From: Phycisphaerae bacterium
GTDB lineage: Bacteria > Planctomycetota > Phycisphaerae > UBA1845 > Fen-1342
DNA: 64,000 nucleotides
Assembly (NCBI GenBank): GCA_022072445.1
Contig: JAJVHV010000001.1
Location: 301,705-365,704, forward strand
Direction: 5' to 3'
In this document: piece by piece, positions 25,980 through 35,200 of the stretch
Position numbering within the stretch: the stretch's first letter is position 1
Layout of the letters: every line of letters starts with the position of its first letter
Notes under the pieces: generated by a model
What the model saw: the letters and a program-made list of their open reading frames with translations, nothing else
Databases searched by the model: none
What the model was told of the DNA's origin: nothing
Program-made: the position numbers and the translations under genes

Positions 25980-26050
25980 CTACCCGGCCTGGATTCGAAC
26001 CAGGACAAAGAGGACCAAAACCTCTTGTGCTACCGTTACACCACCGGGTA
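25980..26050 (-). tRNA. tRNA-Gln (anticodon TTG)
   Basis: Acceptor arms TACCCGG and CCGGGTA pair over seven bases, with a G discriminator. Anticodon stem AGAGG/CCTCT encloses TTTTGGT, giving anticodon TTG. The T arm contains GGTTCGAATCC. CCA is not encoded. It stands alone upstream of the glmU-like gene. Confidence 0.95.
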
Positions 26051-26438
26051 ATGCGGACTGGTACCGCATACCGCATCGGGCGTTTCGGCCCGACGTCTCG
26101 GCCACGTTGGATACATCGCTGCGCGGTCTGAGGACCCGTTCGGAGGCCTGAGCCGCTTCCCGCGTGAAAAGCGGCCCACTGCGGCACCTTTCGCCGCTTG
26201 CCCCGTGCGAACGGGCTTGTCGTACCGGCCGTGGCCCGGCCGGGCTAGGGAACGTAATCCCCCCTGCCACGGCTGTCAAGCCGAAGGTTGGCGGACTGGC
26301 GGACGGTCGGGGGTCGGGGCGCGAAGGGGCGAGGTGCGCGAGGGGGTGGATGCGCACCGGGGCGATTCCGCTGGTGGCCGCTTTCTGACGGGCGCGGCTC
26401 TGGCCGCGGCGGCGGCTCAGTCTGGCCACGGCCGCGGC
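26051..26438. other. Intergenic region with short direct repeat
   Basis: 388 bases without a supported gene, between dapF and tRNA-Gln. GCGGCTCAGTCTGGCCAC occurs at 26412-26429 and again at 26434-26451 (22-base period); the second copy forms the last codons of dapF. Nothing else is recognised. Confidence 0.5.
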
Positions 26439-27446
26439 TCAGTCTGGCCACTCGCCGCTGAAGACCTCGGTGGCGGGGCCGGTCTTGAAGACGTGATCGC
26501 TGGCGGCGTCCCACTCGAGTGTCAGGCGTCCGCCGGGCAGGTCGGCGGAGATTCGTCGCTCGGTGTGCCCGGTGAGCACGCCGGCGACGCAGACGGCCGA
26601 CGCGCCGGTGCCGCAGGCCTGCGTGGCGCCGGCGCCGCGCTCCCAGGTCGCCATGCGGACGTGGGTGCGCGACAGGACCTGAACGAAGTGCGCGTTGACG
26701 CGTTGCGGGAAGAGCGGGTGGTGTTCGATGCGCGGACCCCAGTCGGCAAGCGGCACATCGTCGAGGCGCGGCACGAAGAAGACTGCGTGCGGATTGCCCA
26801 TCGAGACGCAGGTCATGCGCAGGGGGGGCAGGTGGTCGCGTGCGGCGGAGCGCGGCGTGGTTTCGTCGCGCGGCGCGGTTTCGTCGCGCGGCGGGCGTTG
26901 GACGCGCGGTGCGTGCTGGTCGCGCGACGGCTGTTCGTCGCGCGAAGCGTGCTGCTCGCGCGGCGCCGGGCGGATGTCCGTTAAGGGCGCGTGAGCTTCG
27001 GGCAGCGCGACGTCGACGGCGCGCGGGCCATCGCATGAGACGGGGATGCGCCGGGGGTCGAGAATCGGCGCGCCCATATCGACGCGCACGGTCTCGACGT
27101 GGCCGCGGCCGTCGAGATCGAGCTGAAGGGTGAGCACGCCTGAATCGGTCTCGACGCGCAGCGGGTTCCGCCGCGCGAGGCCGTGCTCGTAGGCGTACTT
27201 CGCGACGCAGCGGATGCCGTTTCCGCACATCTGGGCGCGTGAGCCGTCGGCGTTATACATTTCCATGCGGACGTCGGCGTCGCCGGCGGGCGGTGCGATC
27301 AGGATGAGTCCGTCGCTTCCGACGCCGCGATGCCGGTCGCTGACGGCCCGCGCGAGGCTAGGGGCGTCGGCGACGCGCTGCGTGAAGACGTCGACGTAGA
27401 CGTAGTCGTTGCCGAGGCCGTGCATTTTGGTGAAACGTAGCGGCAT
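26439..27446 (-). CDS. dapF: Diaminopimelate epimerase with a repeat-encoded insertion
   Basis: 335 residues; converts LL- to meso-diaminopimelate for lysine and peptidoglycan. FTKMHGLGNDYVYVD, DGLILI, the first catalytic Cys in MYNADGSRAQMCGNGIRC and the second in GAGATQACGTGASA are all present, so it should be active. Between the two domains, before CVSMGNPHAVFFV, lies an insertion of about 45 residues, mostly seven hexapeptides of the type RDxxxP, coded by an 18-base repeat (26835-26960). The ATG at 27446 fits the family N-terminus. Confidence 0.94.
   Translation of the reverse strand: MPLRFTKMHGLGNDYVYVDVFTQRVADAPSLARAVSDRHRGVGSDGLILIAPPAGDADVRMEMYNADGSRAQMCGNGIRCVAKYAYEHGLARRNPLRVETDSGVLTLQLDLDGRGHVETVRVDMGAPILDPRRIPVSCDGPRAVDVALPEAHAPLTDIRPAPREQHASRDEQPSRDQHAPRVQRPPRDETAPRDETTPRSAARDHLPPLRMTCVSMGNPHAVFFVPRLDDVPLADWGPRIEHHPLFPQRVNAHFVQVLSRTHVRMATWERGAGATQACGTGASAVCVAGVLTGHTERRISADLPGGRLTLEWDAASDHVFKTGPATEVFSGEWPD
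26835..26960 (-). repeat. 18-bp in-frame minisatellite inside dapF
   Basis: 126 bases, exactly seven 18-base units, each coding a hexapeptide: REQHAS, RDEQPS, RDQHAP, RVQRPP, RDETAP, RDETTP, RSAARD. The CGCGCGAC core is repeated. It falls between the conserved N- and C-terminal halves of the epimerase and keeps the frame open. Confidence 0.85.
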
Positions 27447-27577
27447 AGCGCGCTCCGTGAAGCTCCGAGGCACACGATGATAGCGGGTTTCCAGCCCACC
27501 CCTCGACTTGGGCCCGTCCTGATGGTCGAAGATGCTCACTGCGGGCGCAGCGCTTCGTGGCCGCGTTCCGTTCTCCG

Positions 27578-27632
27578 CTCCCTGACGGTCGCGGCTCTGG
27601 CGCTTCTGCTCCCTGACGGTCGCGCTCTGGCA
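27578..27632 (+). repeat. Dispersed repeat, family C fragments (two copies)
   Basis: GCTCCCTGACGGTCGCG occurs twice, each followed by (G)CTCTGG. It matches the centre of the longer repeats at 60531-60599, 62481-62632 and 63849-63917. It lies in the 219-base gap between dapF and the zinc-ribbon membrane protein. Confidence 0.6.
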
Positions 27633-27665
27633 ACCCGATCCGCAATGAGATCCGAGCCGGACGGA

Positions 27666-28583
27666 CTACGGCGAGCGAAGCGCCGACGTGGCGGTGGAGA
27701 TGCGGTGAACGTATGCGCCGAGCGCCAGCAGCAGCGGCATGGTCAGGAGCGGGTAGAACATCGACAGCAGACCCAGATTGGCGTGCACCGTTCCCCAGGG
27801 CGGTCCGAGCTCGAGGCTGGGTCGCCACGGCGAGAGCCAATCGACTGCGTACTGCAACCGTTTGCCGAGGAACATGCTCCAAGGCCACTCGATGAACGTG
27901 AATGCGTCCATGATCCAGTATGCGCCGGCCAGCAGCGTGCAGGCCACAAGCCCGACGCGCATCGCCAGCAGCAGCCAAGAAGTGCGTTGCCGGTCGAGCG
28001 CGGCGATCAGCCCGAGCCAGACCAGCAGGTAGAGCGCGGGCAGTGCGCCGCGGAGTGCGTAGAGCAGCGCTCGCAGCCACAACGATGGTGTCGTGACGGA
28101 TTGGCCGGCCACTTCCGCGCCGATGACGCCGGCGACGGCCATGGCGGCGAGCGTGTGCGCGAGGCGAATTCCGGGGCGTGGAATGACGTTGCTGCGCCGT
28201 AGCGTTGCGAGTACGGCGATCGCGCCGCCGACGGCCACGATCGCGGCCGCGCTGGAGAGAGTGCCCCAGGCATATCGGTAGATGGCGCGCAAGATCGGGC
28301 GCGGCGCGGTGAACGACGCATAGCGGAACGTCACGAAGAGAACCAGCGTCGCCGACCAGGAGAGCATCATCGCGACGATGAGAATTGCGATGCCGCGGCA
28401 GACGGCAAGTGCGTCGCGCGCGCTGGCGAAACGAAAGCCCGCGGGCGGCAGCGAGGCGCGGATGGGCGTTCCGCACTCGGGGCAGACGCCGGCCAGCGGC
28501 AGCGTGCGCAGGTCGTAATTGCAGCGCACACAGGGAAGTTCTCTGCTGACGAGTTCCGCGCTGACGATCTCCGCGTCGCTCAA
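27666..28583 (-). CDS. Zinc-ribbon membrane protein of unknown function
   Basis: About 305 residues. Close to the N-terminus is a zinc ribbon, Cys18-x2-Cys21 and Cys34-x2-Cys37 (CVRCNYDLRTLP... CPECG), followed by roughly seven hydrophobic helices. The same ribbon precedes a membrane helix in the 84-residue protein at 30828. I place the start at the TTG 28583, which overlaps the previous stop (TTGA); longer frames only read the upstream gene in another phase. It is coupled to the ABC1 kinase-like gene. Function unknown. Confidence 0.65.
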   Translation of the reverse strand: MSDAEIVSAELVSRELPCVRCNYDLRTLPLAGVCPECGTPIRASLPPAGFRFASARDALAVCRGIAILIVAMMLSWSATLVLFVTFRYASFTAPRPILRAIYRYAWGTLSSAAAIVAVGGAIAVLATLRRSNVIPRPGIRLAHTLAAMAVAGVIGAEVAGQSVTTPSLWLRALLYALRGALPALYLLVWLGLIAALDRQRTSWLLLAMRVGLVACTLLAGAYWIMDAFTFIEWPWSMFLGKRLQYAVDWLSPWRPSLELGPPWGTVHANLGLLSMFYPLLTMPLLLALGAYVHRISTATSALRSP

Positions 28584-30004
28584 GATCGCACGTAGCGCCG
28601 CAACGGTGCGAGCGGGGCCTGCGCCAGGCAGGTCAGCAGGTCGGGGGTGCTGATGTGGCTGTCGAAGCCGCCCGCCAGCGGACCGAGCACGAAGCGGCGC
28701 GGCCACTCGAGTGCGAGCTGCCGCGCGAGGGCGGCGGCGAGCACCAGTTCGATGCGGCAGGCCGGCGCCAGGTCGCGCGTCACGTCGCGCAGCATGCCCA
28801 GCGCTTTGCGGAAGAGCAGCAGGTTACTCGGAAAACGCACCGCGGCGCGAAGCACGAGGTCATCCAGCAGCGACATCAGCCAGTCGATCGTCGGCGGCAC
28901 ACCGGGCCAGAGCCGAGCCAGCGCGCGGTCGATCTCGCCGCGGAGCGGCGCTTCCGACGGCGGCAACTCCGCGAGGGCGGCGACGGCGCGGGCGATCCGT
29001 GGCACGTCGAACAACAGCGCGCCCAGCACGATCTGGACCATTGCGCCGCGCGTCGGGCGGTCGAGCGTGCCCACGAGGCTCCAGTCGAGCACGGCGACGC
29101 GCTCGTCGGGCGTTGCCAGCAGGTTGCCCGCGTGTGGGTCACCGTGAAAGACCGCGACGTCATCGGCCGAGAAGAGCGGCCCGGCCAGCAGGGCATCGAC
29201 GAGGTGGCCGGCCATGGCGTGCCGGCCGATGACGCCGGCCGGCGAGTCGGTGATGCGCATGCCGGCGACGCGCGTCATGGCGGTGATGCGCGGCGAGCAG
29301 AACGGCAGCAGTTCGGGTACGAAGACGCGCGCCGTGGGCGGGAGGCGTCTGGCGGCGGCGGCGAGATGGCGCTGCTCGTGGTCGAGCCGCACCTCCTCGC
29401 GCAGCAGCCGGGCCACCTCGTCCAAGGTGGCCCGGAACTCGGCGTCGGGAATCCGGCCGGCGGCGCTGTGCCGGTCGAGCTCATCGGCGATGTGCGCCCA
29501 GGCGAGCAGCTCTTCGTCCAGTTTGCGCTCGATTCCGGGTTTGAGCACCTTGAACACGCCCGCGACCGTTCGCCCGCGATCGTCCCACGCGAACGGCACG
29601 ACGTGCGCGACGCTGGCTTCGGCCAGGATACGTTGGTCGATTCGAAGGGTGCCCGGCGCGACTTCGCCCAGCTCGCGCCGAATCTGCTCCACCACTCCTG
29701 CCGCCGGGAGGTCGGAATCGGCCGACTCCAAGACGTGCAGGCGCTGGCGGAAGTCGGGCGAGAAGCGATGGTCGCGCGCCAAGACCTGCCCGAGCTTGTG
29801 CAGCGTCGGACAGATGCTCATCAGCGTCGTGACGCGCAGCGCCGCCGATGCGTCCGGCGGTAACGAGAACATCGTGGCGGCGATTTCGGATTGTCGCGCG
29901 GCGGGGAGTGCCCGGACGAAGGTGCCCAGCAGGTCGACGATGAGCGTGCGGTATTCGGCCAACTCGCCGGGGATGAGTGCGTGAATGCCGTGGGTCTGAA
30001 ACAT
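28580..30004 (-). CDS. ABC1/UbiB/AarF-family kinase-like protein
   Basis: 474 residues. Atypical protein-kinase-like family linked to ubiquinone and lipid metabolism. GVFKVLKPGIERKLDEEL holds the ATP-site Lys, HGDPHAGNLL is the family's catalytic loop and VLDWSLVG replaces the DFG motif. The KxGQ motif characteristic of UbiB appears as HKLGQVLARD. No clear C-terminal membrane pair as in UbiB. TATAAT at 30025-30030 (minus) lies 20 bases before the ATG. Substrate unknown. Confidence 0.85.
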   Translation of the reverse strand: MFQTHGIHALIPGELAEYRTLIVDLLGTFVRALPAARQSEIAATMFSLPPDASAALRVTTLMSICPTLHKLGQVLARDHRFSPDFRQRLHVLESADSDLPAAGVVEQIRRELGEVAPGTLRIDQRILAEASVAHVVPFAWDDRGRTVAGVFKVLKPGIERKLDEELLAWAHIADELDRHSAAGRIPDAEFRATLDEVARLLREEVRLDHEQRHLAAAARRLPPTARVFVPELLPFCSPRITAMTRVAGMRITDSPAGVIGRHAMAGHLVDALLAGPLFSADDVAVFHGDPHAGNLLATPDERVAVLDWSLVGTLDRPTRGAMVQIVLGALLFDVPRIARAVAALAELPPSEAPLRGEIDRALARLWPGVPPTIDWLMSLLDDLVLRAAVRFPSNLLLFRKALGMLRDVTRDLAPACRIELVLAAALARQLALEWPRRFVLGPLAGGFDSHISTPDLLTCLAQAPLAPLRRYVRS

Positions 30005-30024
30005 GGTGCCGCCGGGTATTGCGT

Positions 30025-30030
30025 ATTATA
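30025..30030 (-). promoter_or_regulatory. -10 hexamer for the ABC1 kinase-like gene
   Basis: A perfect TATAAT on the minus strand, 20 bases upstream of the ATG at 30004, implying a leader of about a dozen bases. No good -35 is found 16-18 bases further out. Confidence 0.45.
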
Positions 30031-30161
30031 GAGCCGATCCCGCCTCTCCTGAGGACCCGGCCCACGCTGGCGGATTGAAAACCCGCCCGCCGTGGGCGTC
30101 AGCTCACGGTGGCATGCGGGGCCGCGACGCAAAATCCGGTGCTTGGTCGCGGCGCCCCGCG

Positions 30162-30803
30162 TCAGCAGCGCTCGTACTTCCAATTGCGCGACTTGCCTTC
30201 GGCGATCCACTCCATGGCCGTCGCCAGCCGCCGCTGACGCGTCTCTTCCGTCTTCGCCTCGGTGAGCCACTCGATGTAATCCTTGCGCTTCGACGGACTG
30301 AACTGCTCGAAATGCCCCGCCGCCGACTTGTCCTTCTTCAGCGCCGCGGCCAGGTCGGGCGGAACCGGCAGGGGCTTGGCCGGGGCGCGCTTTGGCCGCG
30401 CGACCTTCACGCCCTCGTCGTTCAGCTTCGCCGCCTTGCGGACGTAGCCGATCAACACTTTCTTCGGCGGCAGATCGGCGACACTCGTGATCCGGCCGAA
30501 CTCTCCCATCGCCTCGTCAGCCTTTGAGCCGCCGTTCTTCGACTTGCGGGCGGCCATTGGCTCGGGCACGACCAGTTGGTGCTTCCAGAATCCGAACGTG
30601 CAATGCTGCTTGAATGCCGCCATGCCGCACAACAGGCCCTTGTACTCCCAGGCCGGCATGCTCCACTTGAGCGTCTCGACGGCCTGTGGGCAGCCGGCAC
30701 GCACAATCGCGCGCAGGTGCGCGAGGATCGGGCGGGCGAACTCAGCGGACTTCGCGATGTAGGCGTCGATGCGCGGGTCATGGTTGGGGGTGGGTTTGCT
30801 CAT
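30162..30803 (-). CDS. YdeI/OmdA-family protein with DUF1801-like domain
   Basis: 213 residues. The N-terminal part (about 10-95) has the DUF1801 pattern: VETLKWSMPAWEYKGLLCGMA and HCTFGFWKH. The C-terminal part (about 125-213) is OmdA/YdeI-like: PPDLAAALKKDKSAAGHFEQFSPSKRKDYIEWLTEAKTEETRQRRLATAMEWIAEGK. The molecular role of the family is not known; YdeI was named in enteric bacteria for a bacteriocin-protection phenotype. TAGAAT ends seven bases before the ATG and there is no Shine-Dalgarno. Confidence 0.88.
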   Translation of the reverse strand: MSKPTPNHDPRIDAYIAKSAEFARPILAHLRAIVRAGCPQAVETLKWSMPAWEYKGLLCGMAAFKQHCTFGFWKHQLVVPEPMAARKSKNGGSKADEAMGEFGRITSVADLPPKKVLIGYVRKAAKLNDEGVKVARPKRAPAKPLPVPPDLAAALKKDKSAAGHFEQFSPSKRKDYIEWLTEAKTEETRQRRLATAMEWIAEGKSRNWKYERC

Positions 30804-30810
30804 GGCCGGT

Positions 30811-30816
30811 ATTCTA
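30811..30816 (-). promoter_or_regulatory. -10 hexamer for the YdeI-like gene (leaderless type)
   Basis: TAGAAT on the minus strand, seven bases before the ATG at 30803. No Shine-Dalgarno and no clear -35. Confidence 0.45.
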
Positions 30817-30827
30817 TGTCTTCCATG

Positions 30828-31082
30828 CTAAAACGCCCGCACGGCCATCGCGATCGCAAACAACGTAAGACCCGTCGCAATGAGGGCAAGTGCAGAGCCG
30901 ACAACAACTGAAAGGGGTACTTGTTTCGCGCGATCGGCGATGGACTGAGCGATCGGCTGACCGCACTCCGGGCAGCGATGTTCCGCCGGCAATCCGCGCA
31001 GGCGATAGCCGCACTTGCGGCACGGAATGTCGGTGCCGGCGACTGCGAACCTCGCTATCGCACCATGGCTCTCGGAGGTCAT
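30828..31082 (-). CDS. Small zinc-ribbon membrane protein
   Basis: 84 residues. A zinc ribbon Cys21-x2-Cys24...Cys37-x2-Cys40 (CRKCGYRLRGLP, CPECGQPI) is followed by one hydrophobic helix at the C-terminus (about 57-82). The ribbon closely matches that of the larger membrane protein at 27666-28583, and this type of ribbon recurs in planctomycete membrane proteins. No function can be stated. Confidence 0.6.
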   Translation of the reverse strand: MTSESHGAIARFAVAGTDIPCRKCGYRLRGLPAEHRCPECGQPIAQSIADRAKQVPLSVVVGSALALIATGLTLFAIAMAVRAF

Positions 31083-31206
31083 GACACCGCTTGACCCTGC
31101 TTGGCACTCGGGACCTGCATCGTAGCGTCAGCGGCGATTCCGGCCCTGCCAGCAGGCACGAAATCCGCTATGCTTCGATGATCGGACTTTCGCGAACGGA
31201 GGAAAT

Positions 31207-31974
31207 ATGCCCATGAACGACATCTTCGCCACCGTGGCGATTCTCGTCGCAGCCTGGTTCGCCGCCTTCCAGCAAACCGTCGACCGTCAGCCCCCGCCCC
31301 CCACGGCGCAGACCAATCCGGCCGCCGCCTCCGAGGAGCAATCCAGCCTGCGCCTGGTCGAGCAGCTCCCGGTCCAGCTCAGCATGAATGACGCTCAGAA
31401 GGCGAAGTTCGCGCAGATCTTCGAAGCCTTCAAGATCGACATGCTCAAGGACCCCGCGGCGATCCGCGCCCAGATCGAGGAATATCGGCTGCGGAAGGCC
31501 GAGTATCGCAAGGCTCAGGAGTCGGGCGACGCCAACGCGATCAAGGCGGCCCGCGCCCAGCTCGACACCGCTCACCCCGGCAAGAAGACGATGGCCCGCA
31601 TCTGCGAGCAGATCATGCCGATTCTCGACGACGCTCAGAAGGAGCGCCTCACGTCAATCCGCACGCGCTTCGAATCCGGCGCGCTGACCGACTTCCGGCT
31701 CAAGCCGCGCGCCATCATCCACCTCACCGATTCACTCGGATTGACGCCGGAGCAATCCGCGACGCTCAACCGCCTTCAGGACGAGCTTCGCGCCCGCATG
31801 GCCGAGCTGAACCCGCGCGACCCGGCCGGCCGCGACGAGCTGCTCGCCAAGCTCGTGGTCGACGTCGCCGCCGCGCTCACCCCCGAACAGCGCGCCAAGT
31901 TCGCCGCGGCGGTCCGAGAGGGCGATCCTGAGTTGGCCCAGGCGCTCGACCGCGCCGCTCCCGCCAAACCCTAG
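31207..31974 (+). CDS. Secreted helical protein of unknown function
   Basis: 255 residues with an N-terminal hydrophobic segment (about 4-20) that acts as signal or anchor, a Pro-rich stretch, then long amphipathic helices rich in Ala/Glu/Lys/Arg. Repeated LTPEQ.../LSMNDAQKAKF units recall the LTxxQ periplasmic family of Spy/CpxP, but a match is not certain. GGAGG lies four bases before the first ATG; an ATG six bases later is equally placed. CTGCCA-N17-TATGCT (31146-31174) could be its promoter. Confidence 0.6.
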   Translation: MPMNDIFATVAILVAAWFAAFQQTVDRQPPPPTAQTNPAAASEEQSSLRLVEQLPVQLSMNDAQKAKFAQIFEAFKIDMLKDPAAIRAQIEEYRLRKAEYRKAQESGDANAIKAARAQLDTAHPGKKTMARICEQIMPILDDAQKERLTSIRTRFESGALTDFRLKPRAIIHLTDSLGLTPEQSATLNRLQDELRARMAELNPRDPAGRDELLAKLVVDVAAALTPEQRAKFAAAVREGDPELAQALDRAAPAKP

Positions 31975-32206
31975 GTGGGTGAAGAGCGAAGAGCGAGTTC
32001 AGAATAACGAGTTGAACTGCGCCGGCGCTACGGACAATAGCGAATCGCGACAAGCCGCCCAATTCGTTATTCGCTACTCGACATTCGCTATTCAACCGCG
32101 TGGCCACAGAGGGCCTACGCTACGGGCGTGGCCGCGGAGGGCGGATGCGACGGAGAATGGCCAGGGAGGGCCAACGTTACGCGGCGTGCGGTTAGAATCA
32201 TTCGTC
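31975..32206. other. Intergenic region with family B repeats
   Basis: 232 bases. GAATAACG near 31999 and CGTTATTC near 32067 can pair. At 32100, 32128 and 32157 begin three 28-29-base units of the type GTGGCCACAGAGGGCC plus TACGCTACGG, related to the 25-base array at 2561-2657. TAGAAT (32193-32198) ends eight bases before the next ATG. Confidence 0.6.
32193..32198 (+). promoter_or_regulatory. -10 hexamer for the PEP/pyruvate-binding protein (leaderless type)
   Basis: TAGAAT lies eight bases before the ATG at 32207. There is no Shine-Dalgarno and no convincing -35. Confidence 0.4.
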
Positions 32207-35200
32207 ATGTCGGACGAACGCAGCCCGATGAGTAACGTGAACGACAGAGCCGGTGGAGCCGGGACCGGAGCTGCGGCCGGCGTAGCTGGATCCGGAGCTG
32301 GGTCAGGTGGGGTCGGGGCAGGGGCTGGCGGGGCCGGGGCCGGGTCCGGAAGTGCGGCCGGCGGGAGCGGGGCCGCCGGGACTGCGGGGGCGGGGGCCGC
32401 GGCGGATCGGCCGCGCTTCAGCTCGGACTGGCGGCTGGATCGGCTGCCCGATCTGATTCCGCGGCGGGTGGAGCGCGTTCTGCTGGTGGCCAGTGCGTAC
32501 GACTCGTTCATGCTGGACGAATATGGCTTGCTGTCGGAGCTGATTCACAACGAGTACGCCGAGCTGGGGCTGACGCACGCGCCGGAGGTGGCGCACGTTA
32601 CGACCGGGCGAGAGGCGCTGGAAGCGGCGCGTTGCGGCGGCTTCGACCTGGTGATCACGACGCGGCGTCCGGGCGGGATGGAGGTGGCGCAGTTGGGGGC
32701 GGAGCTGCGGCGGACATGTCCGGGTCTGCCGATTGTGCTGCTGATCGGCAACGTGGCCGAGCTGGCGGACGTCGACCAGCCGGGGCACGTGCTGAACATG
32801 GACAGCGTGTACGTCTGGCACGGCGACTCGAAGCTCTTCCTGGCGATCATCAAGAGCATCGAGGACCGCTGGAACGTGGAGCACGACACGCGCGAGGCGG
32901 GCGTGGGCGTGATCATTCTGCTGGAGGACTCGCGGCGCTACCGTTCGTCGCTGCTGCCGATCATGTACGCGGCGCTGGTGACGCAGACGCGCAGCGTGAT
33001 GGCGGACGGCATCAACCACATGCACAAGCTGATGCGGATGCGCGCCCGGCCCAAGCTGCTGGTTTCGGAGACGTTTGAGCAGGGTATCGAGGATTTCGAG
33101 CGCTACCGCGACAACCTTTTCGGCGTGGTGGCCGACGTGCGTTTTCCGCGCCGCGGGGTGCACGATCCGCGGGCGGGGATCGAGTTCATCTCGCACGTGA
33201 AGAGCGAGTTGCCCGATCTGCCCGCGCTGCTGCAGTCGTCGGAGCCTGCCAACAAGTCGCTGGCCGAGTCGATCGGCGCGCACTTTCTGCACAAGCGTTC
33301 GGCGACGCTGCTGCAGGACGTCAACGAGTTCATGCTGCACAATTTTGGTTTCGGCGACTTTGTTTTCCGCACGCCGGACGGCGTCGAAGTCGGCCGGGCG
33401 CGCGACCTGCGGCAGATGTGCCGCGTGCTGGCGGACGTGCCGGCGCAGGCGGTGGAGTATCACGCGGCGCGGAATCACTTTTCAAACTGGCTGCGGGCGC
33501 GGACGGAGTTCGATCTGGCGCGGCAGCTTCGCCCGAAGCGCGTCAGCGACTTTTCGAATCCCGAGGAATTGCGGGCTTTCCTGGTCAGCTCGTTCCGCGA
33601 CGTGATCCGCCGCAACCGGCGGGGAATGATCGAGGATTTTTCGCGCGACCGGTTTGACGAGGGGACGCAGATTGCGCGGATCGGGGGCGGGTCGCTGGGG
33701 GGCAAGGCGCGCGGGCTGGCGTTCGTCGACGCGCTGCTGGCGCGGCACGTGGGCGGTTCGGATTTCGAGGACGTGCGGGTCTTCGTTCCTTCGAGCGTGG
33801 TGCTGGGGACGGACGTGTTCGATGAGTTTCTGGACGCCAACCGTCTGCGGCTTCAGGCGCTGCAGATCGACAGCGACGAGTATCTGCGCTGGGCGTTTCG
33901 GCTGGCGGAGCTGCCGGCGCGCGTCCGCGACGATCTGCGGGCGTATCTGGCCAGCGTGCGCGAGCCGCTGGCGGTGCGCTCCAGCAGCCTGCTGGAGGAT
34001 TCCGAGCACTATCCGCTGGCCGGCGTCTACGCCACGCACATGCTGCCGAACAACCACCCCGATCTGGACGTGCGGCTGGCGCAGCTTTGCGACGCGATCA
34101 AGCTGGTGTACGCGTCGACGTTCTGCAGCGCTGCCCGGCGGTATCTCGAAGCGACGCCGCATCGCATCGAGGAAGAGAAGATGGGGGTTATTCTGCAGCC
34201 GATCGTCGGGCTGGCGCACGAGAGCTACTTCTACCCGAATCTGGCGGGCGTGGCCCTTTCGCACAATTTTTACCCTTACGGGCAGATGAAGCCCGAGGAG
34301 GGCGTCGCGACGGTGGCGCTGGGCCTGGGGGCGACCGTCGTCGATGGCGGGCAAGCGCTGCGCTTCTGTCCGAGTCATCCGCAGAGTCTGCCGCAACTCG
34401 CGAACGGCCGCGAGTTCATCGACCGTTCGCAGCGTGCGTTTTACGCGCTCGACCTGAACTGCTCGGGCGCTCTGCCGTCGATGGCTCAGCAGCAGCCGGT
34501 GGTGCGGCTCGAGCTGGAGGACGCCGAGCGACACGGCACGCTGGCGCCGGTGGGCTCGGTCTGGTCGCAGGAGAGCGAGTGCTTTTTTGACGGCATCTAT
34601 CGTCCGGGCGTGCGGATTGTCACTCTGGCGCACGTGCTCAAATCCGATCTGTTCCCGCTGGCGGCGATTCTGCGGCGACTGCTGGAGCTGGGCCGCGAGG
34701 GTATGAACGGGCCGGTCGAGATCGAGTTCGCCGCGAACTTCCAGCGCGGGCGGCGCGAGTTCGCGGTCTTGCAGATGCGGCCGTGTGCCGGCGAGGTTGC
34801 GCGTGGGCGGCTCGAGTTCGGCACGGTCGAGCCGGATTCGGTGCTGTGCGACTGTCCGCAGGCGCTGGGGCACGGGCGGATTGAAGGTCTGCGCGACGTG
34901 GTTTATGTGCGGCCCGAGGCGTTCGACCCGGGCCGCACGAACGAGATCGCGCGCGAGGTGCACGCGATCAACGAGTCGGTGCGGGCGGCCGGGCGGCACT
35001 GCCTGTTGATCGGACCGGGCCGGTGGGGCTCGTCGAACCGCTCGCTGGGCGTGCCGGTGACCTGGGCGCAGATTTCGACGGCGCGGGCGATCGTCGAGAC
35101 GACGCTCGACAACTTCTCGGTCGATCCGTCGCAGGGGAGCCACTTCTTTCACAATCTCACGTCGATGGGCATCGCTTACCTGACCGTCAATCCGCGGATC

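Noticed and set aside
26051..26438. Non-coding RNA such as 6S, tmRNA or RNase P RNA
   Set aside because: No conserved core of these RNAs could be recognised; the region only shows short direct repeats.
31207..31974. Firm assignment to Spy/CpxP
   Set aside because: LT-x-x-Q-like helices occur but not the paired motif spacing of the family, so the gene is left as unknown.
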